Assembly (NCBI GenBank): GCA_023664865.1
Contig: JAMPEU010000008.1
Coordinates: 1 to 64,000 of the forward strand
Origin: Butyrivibrio sp.
Lineage (GTDB): Bacteria > Bacillota > Clostridia > Lachnospirales > Lachnospiraceae
Direction of reading: 5' to 3'
Length of the DNA stretch: 64,000 bases
The translations under genes were made by a program, and so were the position numbers. This document shows positions 34,133-42,767 of this stretch, in pieces; the first letter of the stretch is position 1, and the number at the start of each line of letters is the position of its first letter. The notes beneath the pieces were generated by a model. The model did no database searches. It was not told the origin of the DNA and worked only from the letters and a program-made list of their open reading frames with translations.

Positions 34133-35320
34133 CTATTGCAATACCAAATCCTTCAATTTACCGTAAAACCTATCCCTTCTCTCCTGCAACACACTGTCCT
34201 CATAAAGCCTCGCTTTTTCTATATTCTCTTCGCTCATCTTATTTAACTCCTTTTTATTATTTAAAAGATACACAATCTTATTTACAAAACCTTCTACATC
34301 ATCAGGTTCAATCAAATATTCTGCTGACAAAAGTTCTGGTATGCCATCTACTGGCGTAGATATACACGGTAAGCCAACCGCCATTGCTTCAATTAACGAA
34401 CGCGGTAATCCTTCTGCTTTGGAAGGAAATAAAAATAAATCAGCCTTTAAAAGCCACTCCCTAACTTTCTCAGCTGATGATAGAATCCCCACAAAATGAA
34501 TAATACCATTTAAACCACTTGAATTCGCATACTGCTCAAATTCATTTCTTTTTGTTCCATCTCCAATAAAAAAAGTCTGTATATCATATCCTAATTCTTT
34601 TAGACGCTGTGTTACATCAATAACAATTTTATGACCTTTCACTTCGTCATTCATCTGATTTGCAACATGCATAATCCTATAACTTCCATCATGTTTTGTA
34701 TAATCGCGAGAACATGAAAAATATTCTTCTTTCAAATTAATGCTCGAATAATAACTTTCAAAATGCTGTTCATTTTCTCCATACATTTGAGCATATGATG
34801 GAAATAATTTCTGCAAATAATACTGTGTAACATAAGATACGCCGTTAGCTTTCAAAGCCACTCTCTTCAAATAATAACCCATGATTTTTCTTTCTATTTC
34901 ATTACCAGCTGCATTTAATGGATTTATAACTACTTCGAGCGAAAATGGTTTTCCTGTCTTCATAAAATAGTGGAGCGCTATGTATCCCATAACCGAAGGA
35001 ACTCTAAATATCCCACAGTCGATATTTTTAAGCGAGTTTCGAATCTTTTTCACTATTTTATGAAATTCCGTAATATACTCCAATTTATTTTTAGATCCAA
35101 GAACCATAGGTAATTCTATAAACGAAACATCCGGTCCGCTTGATTCCAGATATCCCACCACCTTTTCTCTATCAACGCATTGCGTCCTTGCCATAACTAT
35201 AATACTTTTAAAAACATTTAAGTATCTTGTCCAAAACTCATACCCGTAAATTGTTTTCGTCCACACTCTTCCATCTTCTGTTTTATATAAATGTGCATCT
35301 GCATAAACTAATACATTCAA
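34133..35320 (-). CDS. GT4-family glycosyltransferase
   Basis: A GT-B glycosyltransferase of 395 residues. RIMHVANQMNDEVKGH and FLFPSKAEGLPRSLIEAMA (E-x7-E) are the donor-side motifs. The N-terminal part is less conserved, starting MNVLVYADAHLY. AAAGGAG lies 14 bases before the ATG, rather far, so a TTG a few bases upstream is possible. Adds a sugar to the repeat unit; specificity unknown. Confidence 0.88.
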   Translation of the reverse strand: MNVLVYADAHLYKTEDGRVWTKTIYGYEFWTRYLNVFKSIIVMARTQCVDREKVVGYLESSGPDVSFIELPMVLGSKNKLEYITEFHKIVKKIRNSLKNIDCGIFRVPSVMGYIALHYFMKTGKPFSLEVVINPLNAAGNEIERKIMGYYLKRVALKANGVSYVTQYYLQKLFPSYAQMYGENEQHFESYYSSINLKEEYFSCSRDYTKHDGSYRIMHVANQMNDEVKGHKIVIDVTQRLKELGYDIQTFFIGDGTKRNEFEQYANSSGLNGIIHFVGILSSAEKVREWLLKADLFLFPSKAEGLPRSLIEAMAVGLPCISTPVDGIPELLSAEYLIEPDDVEGFVNKIVYLLNNKKELNKMSEENIEKARLYEDSVLQERRDRFYGKLKDLVLQ

Positions 35321-35359
35321 TTGAACAAATCTCCTTTGAATATCTTTTCTTATTTTACT

Positions 35360-36472
35360 TTATTTGTTACTTAATTCACTAAAAGAAAACTGTTTTCTCC
35401 CCCTACAACTTTCTGCCATTTCCTTTATCTTAAGCATCAACTCCGTCGATTTAAGCACTGTATCCTGCTCCCTTTTCCAACTCTCAAATGGCTGATTTAT
35501 CGCTTTTTTATGCCCCACATCCTTAGGTCTGTATTTTATTTTCTTCTTCTTCTCATCAATCCATATTGTCTGTGTTTGAAAATCATCTATTTTAGATATC
35601 ACATTTCCACACTGTAGATTAATCGTTTCATTAATCCCCTCAAAAGGTTCTGTACGCGAAGTAAGGACAAGCGTCACCAGATCCCCAAAATCCGTTTTAT
35701 ACGAAACTGTTATATTATCATCCTTTTCCCTTTTATCCGCATAAGTAATATTGATATCAAACTCGTTCGGTACATATCCCCTGATTTCAAACAGATACAT
35801 AGACAAGTCTATCCAATGCCCCAGATTACCACATATTCTTGTTCCCTCTTTTGGATCATTATACCAATGGTCTGCTGAAAGTTTATGACCGGAAATAAAG
35901 CAAGTTAATGTCATCGGCTGCTTTATATTATTTATATATGGTTTCAAATCTGCTACTGCTTTTGAGAAAGGTCTGTTATATCCAAAATATATCTCGCCGG
36001 AATATTTACCTATCGCTTCTTCAAGGATTTTCAACTGCTCATCATTCACTGCAATTGGTTTTTCGCAATAGACAATTTTCCCCGCTTTTAAAGCTGCTGT
36101 CGCGTAGCTGGCATGTGAATAATGGTCAGATGCTATATACACATATTTACAATTTAGGTTTTCAATAAGTTCTTGCCAGTCTTTAACAGGCTCATATCCC
36201 CAGAACCGAGCTGTCGAAATGCTATTCTCTTTATTCACATCAAAACATTGCAAGAAACAATTTCCTACATTTTTATATAAAAAATATGATATTGTAGAAA
36301 AACCGAATTGCCCACAGCCTATAAGCGATACATTTCTCTGCGCTTGTTTTCTTGGGAAAAAAATATTCAACTTATTATTTCTTGTCCTGCCTGCGACTTT
36401 GATTATTGTTCTGGATAATCCATATAAGCCGCAATATCGTATAACTTTTCTTAAACTGTTAATTTTATGCAC
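35360..36472 (-). CDS. Gfo/Idh/MocA-family oxidoreductase
   Basis: An NAD(P)-dependent sugar dehydrogenase-like protein of about 370 residues. The Rossmann motif SLIGCGQFGFS lies behind a 45-residue helical leader, and VYCEKPIAVND carries the family EKP motif with the catalytic Lys. It may oxidise or reduce a nucleotide-sugar intermediate, working with the fused oxidoreductase at 39356. GTG at 36472, overlapping the CapK-like stop, is taken as start because GGAG is close and the leader resembles relatives; an ATG at 36511 would give a longer N-terminus. Confidence 0.82.
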   Translation of the reverse strand: MHKINSLRKVIRYCGLYGLSRTIIKVAGRTRNNKLNIFFPRKQAQRNVSLIGCGQFGFSTISYFLYKNVGNCFLQCFDVNKENSISTARFWGYEPVKDWQELIENLNCKYVYIASDHYSHASYATAALKAGKIVYCEKPIAVNDEQLKILEEAIGKYSGEIYFGYNRPFSKAVADLKPYINNIKQPMTLTCFISGHKLSADHWYNDPKEGTRICGNLGHWIDLSMYLFEIRGYVPNEFDINITYADKREKDDNITVSYKTDFGDLVTLVLTSRTEPFEGINETINLQCGNVISKIDDFQTQTIWIDEKKKKIKYRPKDVGHKKAINQPFESWKREQDTVLKSTELMLKIKEMAESCRGRKQFSFSELSNK

Positions 36473-37952
36473 AGCGCTCCACCCCCTTTGAGATGGGATA
36501 CACCTGTGCAATATAATATTCCTTCCGATTTAAGTATGCCTTAGCAGGTTCTGTATGGACTGCCGCATCATATACGAATTTTCTATATGCCGTTACCCCC
36601 CCCAGAATCTCAGCATCTATCTGAATAAGCTTAAATTTTCCATTTTTCGCTTTTTCAAGAGTTTCCATATACTCAATCCTATGACTCATGCTATTACCCA
36701 CTATCGCACTCAGCCTGTTAAGCAATACAGCCTCGTCCGAGTCATTGTAACCACTTAATTTCACGACGCGGATTATCAGTTCCGCTTTACTCTTCTGAAC
36801 AACCTGCGCTTCAGCCATATGGTTTACCTTCGCAAATATCTCTTCATCAAATTCTACAGCCGTTATCTTTGAACCATCAGGTCTTATTATGTATTCAGAC
36901 TCTCTCCCATGAAACGATTCCACAATCCTAAAACCACCATCCTGCCTACTGCTAAGTTCACCATAATCTCCTGTGTTATAACGGATTAACGGCATACGAT
37001 AATAGTGAAAGTTTGTGCCAATAATATTATGGTCTTTCCCATTATCTACAAATTCCACATAACTAAAATCCTCGTCTATTCTTAATATACCATCCGGCGA
37101 CTGCGATATATTCGCTGCACCTTCCGTCAACCCATAATGCTGATATACACGGCATTTAAAAGCCTGCTCTAAGAGCTTCTTTTGTGTATCATACATATTT
37201 TCAGCTCCAATAGTCACAAAGTCCATTGGAAGTACAATACCCGCCTTTATAAGTTGGTATGCCATGTCTGCCAGTTTTGATGTATAACCATGAACCCATT
37301 TTACCTTTGTCAAACCTTCTGCATAGTCCTTCACTGTGTCAGCATTTAAGTGGTACGGACTAAAAAACATCCTATGCTCCGAATAGTCATATCTCCAATA
37401 CGGAGATGTTTTTTGCGCTCTCGGAACCACTAACTTGCTCCCAAATTCTCCACACCAATCTGATCTCTTAATTCCAAGATTTTCACGATATCTCCACCAA
37501 ACTCCCCACTGTTGCGATTGCTCATTTAGCGTTGTATAATAATTAAGTGCCTTTCCTGTCGTTCCACCTGTTAAATGTATAAAGGTTTTTGACGGAAGTT
37601 TTGCAGTTGATATAAATTCCTGCTCATGCTCTTTTAATATTTCTTTAGTGATAATAGGTAGCACAGTTAATTCATCAGCATGCCGAAACTCATACGCATT
37701 AAAGCCATAATCATCAAACTCTTTTTTATAATATGGAACCGTCTCATATGCATGTATAAGCAATTTTTTTAACTTCTTATCTTGATACTCTCGTATCTGC
37801 TCATAACTTGCTTTTCCTGTTTTCTTATACTGCTCCAGTACTTTTTCAAAATATGCGCTATAACGTGTCCTGTTGATTTTTGCCCCTTGCACGGAACATG
37901 CAAAATTTTGAAAAGAAATCGGCAGCTTATTGTATATATCCATCTTATCCAT
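36465..37952 (-). CDS. CapK/PaaK-like adenylate-forming protein with G8 tract
   Basis: A 495-residue protein of the phenylacetate-CoA ligase/CapK branch of adenylating enzymes. HLTGGTTGKALNYYT is the phosphate-binding loop, QHYGLTEGAAN the adenine-binding A5-like motif and RIDEDFSYVEF, RYNTGDYGEL the C-terminal-hinge motifs. CapK proteins in capsule loci are presumed to activate a carboxylate for glycan decoration. Eight G encode EILGGVTAYRK near residue 450 (complement 36596-36603), in frame; slippage would alter the last about 45 residues. Confidence 0.85.
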   Translation of the reverse strand: MDKMDIYNKLPISFQNFACSVQGAKINRTRYSAYFEKVLEQYKKTGKASYEQIREYQDKKLKKLLIHAYETVPYYKKEFDDYGFNAYEFRHADELTVLPIITKEILKEHEQEFISTAKLPSKTFIHLTGGTTGKALNYYTTLNEQSQQWGVWWRYRENLGIKRSDWCGEFGSKLVVPRAQKTSPYWRYDYSEHRMFFSPYHLNADTVKDYAEGLTKVKWVHGYTSKLADMAYQLIKAGIVLPMDFVTIGAENMYDTQKKLLEQAFKCRVYQHYGLTEGAANISQSPDGILRIDEDFSYVEFVDNGKDHNIIGTNFHYYRMPLIRYNTGDYGELSSRQDGGFRIVESFHGRESEYIIRPDGSKITAVEFDEEIFAKVNHMAEAQVVQKSKAELIIRVVKLSGYNDSDEAVLLNRLSAIVGNSMSHRIEYMETLEKAKNGKFKLIQIDAEILGGVTAYRKFVYDAAVHTEPAKAYLNRKEYYIAQVYPISKGVERCA

Positions 37953-37989
37953 TACTTATTCTATCTCCATCATTTCTATATTTTTCTAA

Positions 37990-38030
37990 AAAATAAAAGA
38001 CCTAACGCGCATCACCGCATCAGATCTTTT
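37990..38030 (-). terminator. Weak terminator-like hairpin after Rpn gene
   Basis: AAAAGA at 37995-38000 and TCTTTT at 38025-38030 pair with further imperfect pairing inside; on the minus strand the hairpin is followed by TTTTATTTTTT. Placed just after the Rpn-like gene at 38064, before the CapK-like gene. Confidence 0.4.
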
Positions 38031-38063
38031 ACTCAGTATTCAATTATTAACTATTCCTAATTA

Positions 38064-39119
38064 TCAGATATCAAACGCTTTCCGTACACTCTGCACCTGC
38101 GCGACGGTACAGCTACATTTCTTTGCAATAGCATTGTTATCCGTCATGCCTGCTTGAACTGCTTTAAATACTTGTGCGCTTATAACAAATCCGTTGTTCT
38201 CGCCTATTTCTACTCCACGTTTCTCACCTATTGCCATTCCGCGTTTCTCACCTATTGCCATTCCGCGTTTCTCACCTATTGCCATTCCGCGTTTCTCACC
38301 TATCTCTACTCCGCGTCGTTCTATCCTGTCCAGAACTGCATCCACTCTAACACCCCCATCCGCTGCCACTTTCTCAGGCTCTTCCTTCAGATAATTACAA
38401 TACTCTTCATAATAACGATCATCATTCTTTATTGCACTTATAGCATACCACGTCTCCTGAAAATTCGCAAGAATTCCTTCTAATTTTGCAACATCATACT
38501 CCTCGCAAATCATGCAGAGAAATGCTCTCAGGTCTCCTCTAAACTGCTCAATCTCTTCATCGGAAAGATGTTTTGCGTCAAAGATATATATAGGGTAATT
38601 CGGAATATACCGCCTCACTAATTCTTCTTTGTCTTCCGGTATGTCGAACATGTCATATAGTTCCCGCGGTCCGTCCCATTCATCAGCGCCTACATAGAAT
38701 ACAAGTGTAAGCACTGGGAAAATCTTCGTCCCTTTCGGAACTCCGCTGACCGGATTGAAGTCTTTTCCTTGCGCGATATTACGCGTCCTAATCTCATTGC
38801 ACTGGTGTTCATATGCGTCGGCATCATAAGCCATGCAGCGCACCGGCATGTAATAATGCACCTCCGTTTGTTCTTCTATCCCTAATATTATACGGAAACA
38901 GATGCCCATCTTTGCCAGTTTTTTGACATCCCTGAATTTCTCCTTGAATTTCAACTGTCCGTCTGCAAGTTCAACTGCCTTGCCATTCACGCTATCAAGT
39001 TCTTCAAGGTCGTCTGGGTTTATATAATCCGTTCCTTGGAATACTGCCACATTAAACAGTTCCGCAAATACATCTGAAATCTTTAAAAATTCTTTCGTAC
39101 CTATATCTATCTTCCCCAT
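38064..39119 (-). CDS. Rpn/YhgA-like PD-(D/E)XK protein with tandem 8-residue repeats
   Basis: A 351-residue member of the recombination-promoting nuclease/putative transposase family. Typical segments are KEFLKISDVFAELFN, ILGIEEQTEVHYYMPVR (the E-x-Q/K catalytic region), FPVLTLVFYVGADEWDGP and LYDMFDIPE. It inserts in the middle of the glycan locus between CapK-like and fused-oxidoreductase genes, reading in the same direction. Residues about 268-307 are five tandem units of EKRGMAIG type, encoded by 24-bp repeats; in three units the frame holds AGGTGAG about eight bases before ATG, which could act as internal starts, the first giving a 73-residue C-terminal protein. The C-terminus resembles a small HTH (DNNAIAKKCSCTVAQVQSV). 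Confidence 0.85.
   Translation of the reverse strand: MGKIDIGTKEFLKISDVFAELFNVAVFQGTDYINPDDLEELDSVNGKAVELADGQLKFKEKFRDVKKLAKMGICFRIILGIEEQTEVHYYMPVRCMAYDADAYEHQCNEIRTRNIAQGKDFNPVSGVPKGTKIFPVLTLVFYVGADEWDGPRELYDMFDIPEDKEELVRRYIPNYPIYIFDAKHLSDEEIEQFRGDLRAFLCMICEEYDVAKLEGILANFQETWYAISAIKNDDRYYEEYCNYLKEEPEKVAADGGVRVDAVLDRIERRGVEIGEKRGMAIGEKRGMAIGEKRGMAIGEKRGVEIGENNGFVISAQVFKAVQAGMTDNNAIAKKCSCTVAQVQSVRKAFDI
38197..38316 (-). repeat. Five tandem 24-bp repeats within Rpn-like gene
   Basis: Units at 38197, 38221, 38245, 38269 and 38293; the three central units are identical (plus strand TTCTCACCTATTGCCATTCC...). Each is in frame, so copy-number change adds or removes eight residues without a frameshift. 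Confidence 0.9.
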
Positions 39120-39355
39120 TTTTGCTCCTTCTATTAATTATTTCACATGTGATAGATATATTATACCATATTAGATGCCGATTGTCAAACATATGTTCGA
39201 TAATTTCAATGATTTCTATTCTATTTTTTCGGACAATGAAATGTCCGTTTGGACTTTTATAATTTCTAAAATCTGCGTATTTATGCACTTTTCTTTTCGG
39301 ACATCATTTGTCCTATTAAAAATCATGCTGTCTGCAAGCGCAATAAACTTAACTG

Positions 39356-41488
39356 TTATATCACCGCCCCCAGCAGCATCTCACACCCCAGAAACGCATC
39401 CTCAATCACTTCATTCCTTCTCTCCCCATGCAATACTTCCGCAATATACCGATACTCATCACGTATCCCCTTATCCTGTTTCAACTTCGTCTCCACATGC
39501 TTGTTCGCGCTATAGGTAGTCAGGCTTACATAATTATTCAACTCACAAATTGAGCCGTTAGAAAATACCCTCAGCTGTTCCTTAGGATACTTCTTGCTCC
39601 CCATTGAAGTATAAATCACATTTCCAACTGCGCCGGATTCAAACTGTAAGTTAATTATTGCATTGTCTTTCTTAGGATATGCGGCATTATCCGCAAATGC
39701 TATCTGCACGCCTGTCAGCCTGCTGCCGTCAAGGCTTTGTATCGTATCAATAAAATGACACGCCTCTCCGACAATGCGTCCGCCGCCCTTTTTCTCGTCC
39801 TGCACCCAATGTTCCGCCGGAATAAAGCCTGCATTGGCAATATAGCTATAAACCGCCGGGATTTTGTCTGTCTGGAGCGTTCTCTTAATCTGTTTCACAA
39901 GCGGCGCATGTCTGCGGTTTAGACCGCAGAAAAGTTCGCCATTGCCTTTTTCATAAGCTTCCTTAATTCGCCTAAGTTCTTCTGTAGTCAGGCAAAGCGG
40001 CTTTTCACAATAGACATGTTTGCCGGCATCTAAGGCTTCAACAATAAACTTTGCATGGCTGTTATGCTGTGTCGAAATCGCAATCAAATCGACGGAAGTA
40101 TCCTCTAATAATTTTCTATAGTCATTCGTCGTATACTCAAATGAAAACATATCATTTGCCTGAGCCGACGCATTGCCGCCGGTCGTAGCAAGCCCTCTGA
40201 AGTTAAACAGTCCTGTTTCCTGCATAATCGGCAGCATTGTTGCGCGCGCGAAGTTCCCTGCGCCAATCAAGCCCAGATTTATTTTGCCGTCTCCGCTTGT
40301 TCTGCTGCCTACCGTCCGTTTCTGTGACGCTGCCCTGTTATTCTTTATTGTACTCTGCCATTTTTCTGAGTTTTCTTTATATTCTAATAGGATGCCGATG
40401 TATTTTTCATGATTTGGATTATTTGTCAGCATTTCATAGGCGTCTGGAGCGTTTTCAAAAGGAAATATGTGTGTAATCATATCAGAAATGCACAGACGTT
40501 TCGTCGCAAGCAATCGAAGAAATTCTTCAACATTCCTGCCTTCCGTAAATCTCACATACCCGATAGGATAGTCCACTCCCTCTTCTTCATAGGACGAATC
40601 ATATCGTCCTGCGCCATAAGAACGTGCAATCTTGAAACTCAGTTCCTTATTATAAAACGGCCGTCTATCCAGATTCATCTTGGTAACGCCAATCATGCAG
40701 ATAATTGCCCTGTCTCTTGTGATTGCCTCTGACAACTCAATAGGCGCATTGCTATCCGCCGCAGCCGTAATAATGACCTTATCCACTCCCCTGCCTTTTG
40801 TTAAAGAAAGCGCCGTGTCCGCCGCATGGTCGTCTGCTGAATTAATGAATGCTTTTAACTTTGTATCAGGAAGTGTTTTATCAGCAACATCAAAGCCTAT
40901 TACATCACAGCCATAGGCGTACAAGATTCTCGATACAATATGTCCTAACAAGCCTAAGCCAATAACAGCAACCGTCTCGCCCGGCACTACTTCTGCCTGA
41001 TGAATCCCTTCCAGCGCAATTCCGCCTAATGCGCCAAATGCCGCTTGGCGTACATCCTCAATCTCATTCGGAACTTTTTCGACAAGGTTGTGTCCGACAC
41101 GGTTTACTTCGCTATGATAAGCCGAACCAACCATTGCCACAAGGTCGCCCTTGCTTACTTTTGTAACGCCCTTTCCTGTTTCTACGACTCTGCCCACACC
41201 GGAATACCCCATAGGCATTGGTTCTTTTAACTTCCCAAAAGCAGCCTCTACGGTTGTAAAGATGCCGTCCGTCGCCATCTTATCTGTTACCTTTTTGACC
41301 TGATCCGGTCTTTCTAAGCATTTTTGTATCAGGTTTTTTTCACCAAATGAAGTGAGCGTCCTCTCCGTTCCTGCACTTACCACAGAATACATAGTCTCTA
41401 CAATTACCATATTATCTTTTACTACCGGCGCCGGCGTTTCATGTATTTTCATCTTTCCATCATTTACTGATAAAAATAATTGTTTCAT
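39356..41488 (-). CDS. Fused zinc-type alcohol dehydrogenase / Gfo-Idh-MocA oxidoreductase
   Basis: A 710-residue two-domain enzyme. Residues about 1-345 are a medium-chain dehydrogenase-like half (GYSGVGRVVETGKGV; VAVIGLGLLGHIVS as the NAD loop; catalytic Cys/His zinc ligands not all evident). Residues about 400-710 are a Gfo/Idh/MocA half (LGLIGAGNFARATM; VYCEKPLCLTTEE). Such fusions occur next to heparinase-like and UDP-sugar dehydrogenase genes in polysaccharide clusters of many phyla and are thought to remodel a uronic acid-containing sugar. AGGGATTATA precedes the ATG. Confidence 0.9.
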   Translation of the reverse strand: MKQLFLSVNDGKMKIHETPAPVVKDNMVIVETMYSVVSAGTERTLTSFGEKNLIQKCLERPDQVKKVTDKMATDGIFTTVEAAFGKLKEPMPMGYSGVGRVVETGKGVTKVSKGDLVAMVGSAYHSEVNRVGHNLVEKVPNEIEDVRQAAFGALGGIALEGIHQAEVVPGETVAVIGLGLLGHIVSRILYAYGCDVIGFDVADKTLPDTKLKAFINSADDHAADTALSLTKGRGVDKVIITAAADSNAPIELSEAITRDRAIICMIGVTKMNLDRRPFYNKELSFKIARSYGAGRYDSSYEEEGVDYPIGYVRFTEGRNVEEFLRLLATKRLCISDMITHIFPFENAPDAYEMLTNNPNHEKYIGILLEYKENSEKWQSTIKNNRAASQKRTVGSRTSGDGKINLGLIGAGNFARATMLPIMQETGLFNFRGLATTGGNASAQANDMFSFEYTTNDYRKLLEDTSVDLIAISTQHNSHAKFIVEALDAGKHVYCEKPLCLTTEELRRIKEAYEKGNGELFCGLNRRHAPLVKQIKRTLQTDKIPAVYSYIANAGFIPAEHWVQDEKKGGGRIVGEACHFIDTIQSLDGSRLTGVQIAFADNAAYPKKDNAIINLQFESGAVGNVIYTSMGSKKYPKEQLRVFSNGSICELNNYVSLTTYSANKHVETKLKQDKGIRDEYRYIAEVLHGERRNEVIEDAFLGCEMLLGAVI

Positions 41489-41503
41489 TATAATCCCTCA
41501 TTC

Positions 41504-42727
41504 CTATATCCGATATGCACTCTCAATCCCGCACACATGCCTTGTATCAAATATTATTTTATCTTCAAGCTTGTCCATGTTATTGCGTATTTCATCATGC
41601 CCTACCATAATAACTATCAAATCAATATCCCGCAAAAAGCTATCCAAATCATGATACTGGTTTTCCACTACATCTTTTTTCACAAACGGATCATATACTT
41701 TCACCAGACTTCCGCACAAATGCCTCTCCATTGATTCAAGCATCTGCAAAGTCGGCGATTCCCGCATATCATCTACATTTTCCTTATAGGTCAGCCCATA
41801 CAGTCCCACTCTGCCAATATCCGTCATATGGTTTTCTTTCATGATTTCATATATCCTATTCAATACAAAATCCGGCATGCCATCATTTGTCTTCATTGAC
41901 TCATCAATTACTTTAGCGAGGCTGGGATAATCGCCTACCAAAAACCAAGGATCGACAGAAATGCAGTGTCCGCCGACTCCGGGACCGGGCTGAAGAATAT
42001 TTACTCTCGGATGCATATTGCAGATTTTGATAATCTCGTATACGTCCATATCATCATGCCTACATATCTTAGCAAGCTCATTAGCAAAAGCAATGTTTAC
42101 CGCCCTATATGTATTCTCAACTACCTTCGTCATTTCCGCGGTACAGATGTCAGTGACTACAATTTCTCCCTGACAGAAAGCCGCATAATATGTCTTGATT
42201 TTTTCTCCGATTTCTTTGCTGTCCGCGCCAATCGTCCTGTTATTATGGAGCAATTCATATATCATATTTCCCGGTATTATTCTCTCCGGTGCATGTACCA
42301 GATGAATTTTTTTGCCTGTTATGTATGCCTCCGACTCTATAATCGGTCTGATTTGTTTATTAATAGTCCCTGGTGAAATCGTTGATTCTATTACAATAAT
42401 GGTTTCCTGTTTTGCAACCTTCAAAACCTCTCTGATTGCCGCAATCACATAGGAAGCGTCAACTTTTTTTGAGAATTTATCATAAGGCGTTGGCACGGAA
42501 ATTATATATTTGTCTGTGGATTGATACTCAGTGGTAAATTTGATTCCACTTTCCACAGCTGCATGAAATAATTCTTCCAAGCCTTCTTCTTTAAATGTCG
42601 TATGTCCGCTGTTCAGAGTTTCAACAAGTTCCTTATTATAATCTGTTCCGATAACCTCCACGCCATGCGACGCCATCATAAGCGCCGTCGGCAAGCCAAT
42701 ATAGCCAAGTCCGATTATATTAATCAT
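41504..42727 (-). CDS. wecC: UDP-N-acetyl-D-mannosaminuronic acid-type nucleotide sugar dehydrogenase
   Basis: Oxidises UDP-ManNAc (or a related UDP-HexNAc) to the uronic acid with two NAD. The 407-residue product has NAD motif GLGYIGLPTA (5-14), ISVPTPYDKFSKK, and the catalytic Cys in PGPGVGGHCISVDPWF (about 257-272). WecB at 10806 makes the expected substrate, so the repeat unit probably contains ManNAcA or a derivative; other UDP-HexNAc specificities cannot be excluded. Confidence 0.9.
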   Translation of the reverse strand: MINIIGLGYIGLPTALMMASHGVEVIGTDYNKELVETLNSGHTTFKEEGLEELFHAAVESGIKFTTEYQSTDKYIISVPTPYDKFSKKVDASYVIAAIREVLKVAKQETIIVIESTISPGTINKQIRPIIESEAYITGKKIHLVHAPERIIPGNMIYELLHNNRTIGADSKEIGEKIKTYYAAFCQGEIVVTDICTAEMTKVVENTYRAVNIAFANELAKICRHDDMDVYEIIKICNMHPRVNILQPGPGVGGHCISVDPWFLVGDYPSLAKVIDESMKTNDGMPDFVLNRIYEIMKENHMTDIGRVGLYGLTYKENVDDMRESPTLQMLESMERHLCGSLVKVYDPFVKKDVVENQYHDLDSFLRDIDLIVIMVGHDEIRNNMDKLEDKIIFDTRHVCGIESAYRI

Positions 42728-42767
42728 TTTAGCAATTCTACTCCTTCTTTATCCTGCAAATTTTTGC

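Noticed and set aside
38197..38316. Possible CRISPR array
   Set aside because: The repeats are head-to-tail with no spacers and lie in frame within a gene.
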